From: Theristus sp. LFF4_11
Lineage: Eukaryota; Nematoda; Chromadorea; Monhysterida; Xyalidae
Length of the DNA stretch: 64,000 nucleotides
Reading direction: 5' to 3'
Assembly: GCA_030248135.1 (NCBI GenBank)
Contig: JASANC010001995.1
Location: 1 to 64,000 of the forward strand
The number at the start of each line of letters is the position of its first letter. The stretch's first letter is position 1. The notes beneath the pieces were generated by a model. The model did not search any database. It saw nothing but the letters and a program-made list of their open reading frames with translations, and was not told the DNA's origin. Made by a program: the position numbers and the translations under genes. Positions 60,650 to 64,000 of this stretch are shown piece after piece.

Positions 60650-61712
60650 TCATTTGCGTCCCGTTATTTCCGGCCCACGCATTTCCGGCCCAACATTTCC
60701 GGCCCACTCATTTCCGGCCCACCCATTTCCGGCCCACCCATTACCGGCCCCGTTCATTTGCGTCCCACGCATTTCCGGCCCACTCATTTCCGGCCCACCC
60801 ATTACCGGCCCAGCCCAATAATTCGCTTTAGTGACTACCACCCACTGCTATATTTCATTAGGAAAATCACATTGATCAGGCGGTTACACATTGAACTAGG
60901 GTTCGATTTTTTTAAATTCTTTTTTTCAATCGGATTTTTTCGTGATGCATCATTATTAAGAGATGTGCATGTGCTGTAGCGTTGCCCCTGCCCTATAACA
61001 CAGGAAAGAAAAAAGTCCAAAACCAAATTGATCATTTTCACCTTATCAAAAAGGCTTGGCTTAGGATTAGGAATGATTAGTATTAAGAAACACAACCTGG
61101 TTGTGGATCCGATCCACTGATCCACATGTCCAAATTTGGTTAGAGGGGCAATTTTCATAAAAGTTTTTGCTTATTTTAAGGATTAAAATGATTGAATTTG
61201 GCTCTGTGTTCAATACAAAATTCGAACTCAGCGCGTCAGCGAGGTTCGAAAGCTCTTATTTTTGTTGACCCATGTGTTGTTGTCATTAAAATTGAAAGTG
61301 CTAAATCAATCGGAACAAAGCAATAAATAAAAACACAACTGATTCATCGACGCAATTCAAACTGAGACATTTTATCCAATGTCAGGAACAAATCGGAACG
61401 AAATGAAAACTAAAACCGAAATGAAAAATTTAAATATTTTTGTTAAAACCATGTCGGTGAGCAGGTAGTACAGTTTAGAGTGCAGTTTCAGTTTATTTTC
61501 GTTGTCCGTAGCGAAATACAGCGAAGGAAGAACTGATTATTGGGCTGGGCCGGTAATGGGCGGGCCGGAAATGAGTGGGCCGGAAATGAGTGGGCCGGAA
61601 ATGTCGGGCCGGTAATGGGTGGGACGGTAATGGGTGGGCCGGAAATGGGTGGGCCGGAAATGTCGGGACGCTAATGCGTGGGCCGGAAATGCGTGGGCCG
61701 GAGTGGACCCCG
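60650..61712. mobile_element. Inverted-repeat element with 15-bp tandem repeats in both arms (family F)
   Basis: The left arm (60,650-60,826) is about eleven units of CATTTCCGGCCCACC with variants (TTACCGGCCC, TTTGCGTCCC). The right arm (about 61,537-61,712) is the same array on the opposite strand (GGGCCGGAAATGAGTG), in mirrored order, joined to the mirrored AATTATTGGGCTGGGCC edge. A non-repetitive AT-rich spacer of about 710 bp lies between. The apparent proteins across the arms (PAH-type repeats) are artefacts of the 15-bp period. Confidence 0.85.
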
Positions 61713-61889
61713 CACCGTCTTCGCCAGACAAAATTTCATGGGGGGTGTGGGGGGGTGTCGGCCAAATTTTCGAGGGGGGGGTCCGATGGGGGGGGGGGTG
61801 CCCGGTTTTAGGGGGGGTGGCACGGTGCCCCCCCAACCCCCCCCCCCCCCACCCGGCGGTCTCTGGTGCTCCGGGGGGGGGGGGTTACA

Positions 61890-62026
61890 GATATAGTTTT
61901 CCAGATCGTTCTGAAAATAGTCTAACTGAACTAAGCTCGACGAGGCGCTTCGAACGAATCTAACTTGTTAAAAAAAATTTTTTATTTTTAATTTAAAAAA
62001 AATCCGAATTTTTTCCCCCTAACCCT
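61890..62026. mobile_element. Family A hAT-like element, terminal fragment
   Basis: AGATCGTTCTGAAAATAGTC, GCTTCGAACGAATCTAACTT, an A/T tract and CCCCCTAACCCTA match the reverse strand of the family A left end. The rest is absent. Confidence 0.75.
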
Positions 62027-62420
62027 ATGCCACCCCCGCCCCACCCGCTTTTTTATTGCAAATTTTTCTATGAAAAACGCTATAAATTTCAAAAATTTCG
62101 CTGATATCGTTGTTTGTAAGATAACTCATATAAATAACCTCATATTTAGTGCATGTTATGGACCTGAGAACCAAAAACTCATGATTTTTAAAGAAAAGAT
62201 GGTGATTTTTGAACAAAAATTCGTGATTTTTGAACAAACGTTTGTGACTTTGGGAACATTTTGGGAGGGGGTGGGTACCCACGGGGGAATGCCGAGTCGG
62301 TAAAAAAGTGGGGGTACCCACGGGGGACCCGGGCTTAAGGGGTGGGTGTCACGGGACCCCCCACAGGGCGCAAGTTCGTGCTAGGGGGTACACCGTACAC
62401 CCCCACCCCTCCCCCCTCAT
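62027..62420. mobile_element. G/C-run-bounded element, family C-like
   Basis: C-rich start, AT-rich centre with CTCATGATTTTTAAAGAAAA and GTGATTTTTGAACAAA words, then G-rich GGTGGGTACCCACGGGGG repeated twice and a C-rich end near 62,420. It resembles the layout of family C, with little base identity. Confidence 0.45.
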
Positions 62421-63115
62421 CTTCGGTACTGGCTTCAACTGCAGGTGTTCCACTGTAAAGCCTACAGAACGGCGAATTTTTGTTACAGCATTGCTTCGCT
62501 TCTTAAGTGCTTTGTTTTGCTTTTCAAAACAATAGAAATGCCGTTAATCCGGTGCAATACGAGATTTTCGTTTCGATTACAATTACATTATTAGGTCAAA
62601 ACCGATATGAGGTCAAAACCGATATGTAAACAAAATACAGGCACAAAGTAAAAGAAAGAAAACTGATCAAGCACAAAAGCAAGCATGAATAATTTTTGAA
62701 CATTTTGTGAAATTTTAGGTTGCAACATTACAAACTGAAGCAAAAACACCGGCCAGTAAATAAAATGGCGTTTTTCTGAAAATGAAAACCGTGAACAATT
62801 TTTGTTAAAAGCAAGATTTTGTGAGTTAAATTACAATATAGTGAGTTAGATATTGAGTTAGATACGTATATAATGAAATAAAATCAAAATAAAAGGAAAG
62901 AGACTGTAGATGTGGAAACTGCTCGTGCTTGTAAATGTAGTGTGCTTGAAAATACATGAACATTGTATTTGTATTCCCCGGGAATTCACACGTTACACCA
63001 AATATGCATGTACGATCGTTTCACGATACAGCAACCACATCGTGTATGTGTATCAGAAATAGATGCTTTTCTTTCACAATCTTTTCAACGATGTCACTTT
63101 TCACATTCCACGCCA
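62421..63115. other. 3' flank of alpha-tubulin
   Basis: AT-rich, presumably the 3' UTR of the minus-strand tubulin gene. No other gene is seen. Confidence 0.35.

Positions 63116-64000
<885 letters not shown>

Noticed and set aside
60578..61963. Apparent repetitive proteins (FRPTHFRP-type, WAGNEWAGN-type)
   Set aside because: These are translations of the 15-bp GGCCGGAAATG arrays, whose period is a multiple of three. There is no start context or independent evidence.

Overview
The window is nuclear DNA from an invertebrate animal. Genes are split by spliceosomal GT-AG introns. GC-rich exons sit in AT-rich introns and intergenic DNA, and the products are typical metazoan ones: a sestrin, SKP1, TMEM161, ASB8, BLCAP, an SLC17A9-type transporter and OST4. 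I cannot place the phylum from sequence alone. There is no sign of bacterial, organellar or viral genes.

Layout, left to right. About 2.0-4.9 kb (+): a secreted-type protein with an EGF-like cysteine-rich region and a C-terminal PAN/Apple domain. 5.45-5.58 kb (-): OST4, a 42-residue subunit of oligosaccharyltransferase. 8.52-8.82 kb (+): BLCAP in one coding exon. 11.9-17.9 kb (-): a vesicular nucleotide transporter-like SLC17A9 in ten exons. 19.3-22.3 kb (-): SKP1 in six exons. 25.3-33.3 kb (+): TMEM161 in eleven recognised exons. 34.4-35.9 kb (-): ASB8 in three exons. 40.5-53.6 kb (-): sestrin in eight exons. 63.1-64.0 kb (-): the 3' half of an alpha-tubulin gene that runs off the right edge. 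Gene pairs are convergent (BLCAP/SLC17A9, TMEM161/ASB8) or divergent (OST4/BLCAP, SKP1/TMEM161). The genes are unrelated housekeeping, signalling and transport genes and do not form a pathway cluster. SKP1 and ASB8 are both cullin-RING ligase adaptors, but nothing shows that their proximity is functional.

The rest is rich in non-autonomous DNA transposons and SINEs. Four insertions are bounded by exact 8-bp target duplications, as for hAT-type elements: two copies and a nested relative of a family with telomere-like TAGGGTT ends, a 2.5-kb foldback element made of inverted satellite-like arrays inside a TMEM161 intron, and a G-run-ended element in a sestrin intron. A further inverted-repeat element at 60.6-61.7 kb carries 15-bp tandem repeats in both arms. 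At least two tRNA-derived SINE families and several palindromic MITE families also recur.

The most notable gene-level oddities are an alpha-tubulin with a long Arg/Ser/Thr-rich tail beyond the acidic tail, loss of one leucine-pocket residue in sestrin, a tandemly duplicated exon remnant and a probable GC-AG intron in SLC17A9, and a TMEM161 start codon that is the last codon of its exon. Exon boundaries are my own reading of splice signals and phase, checked against remembered family sequences. None was tested against transcripts.
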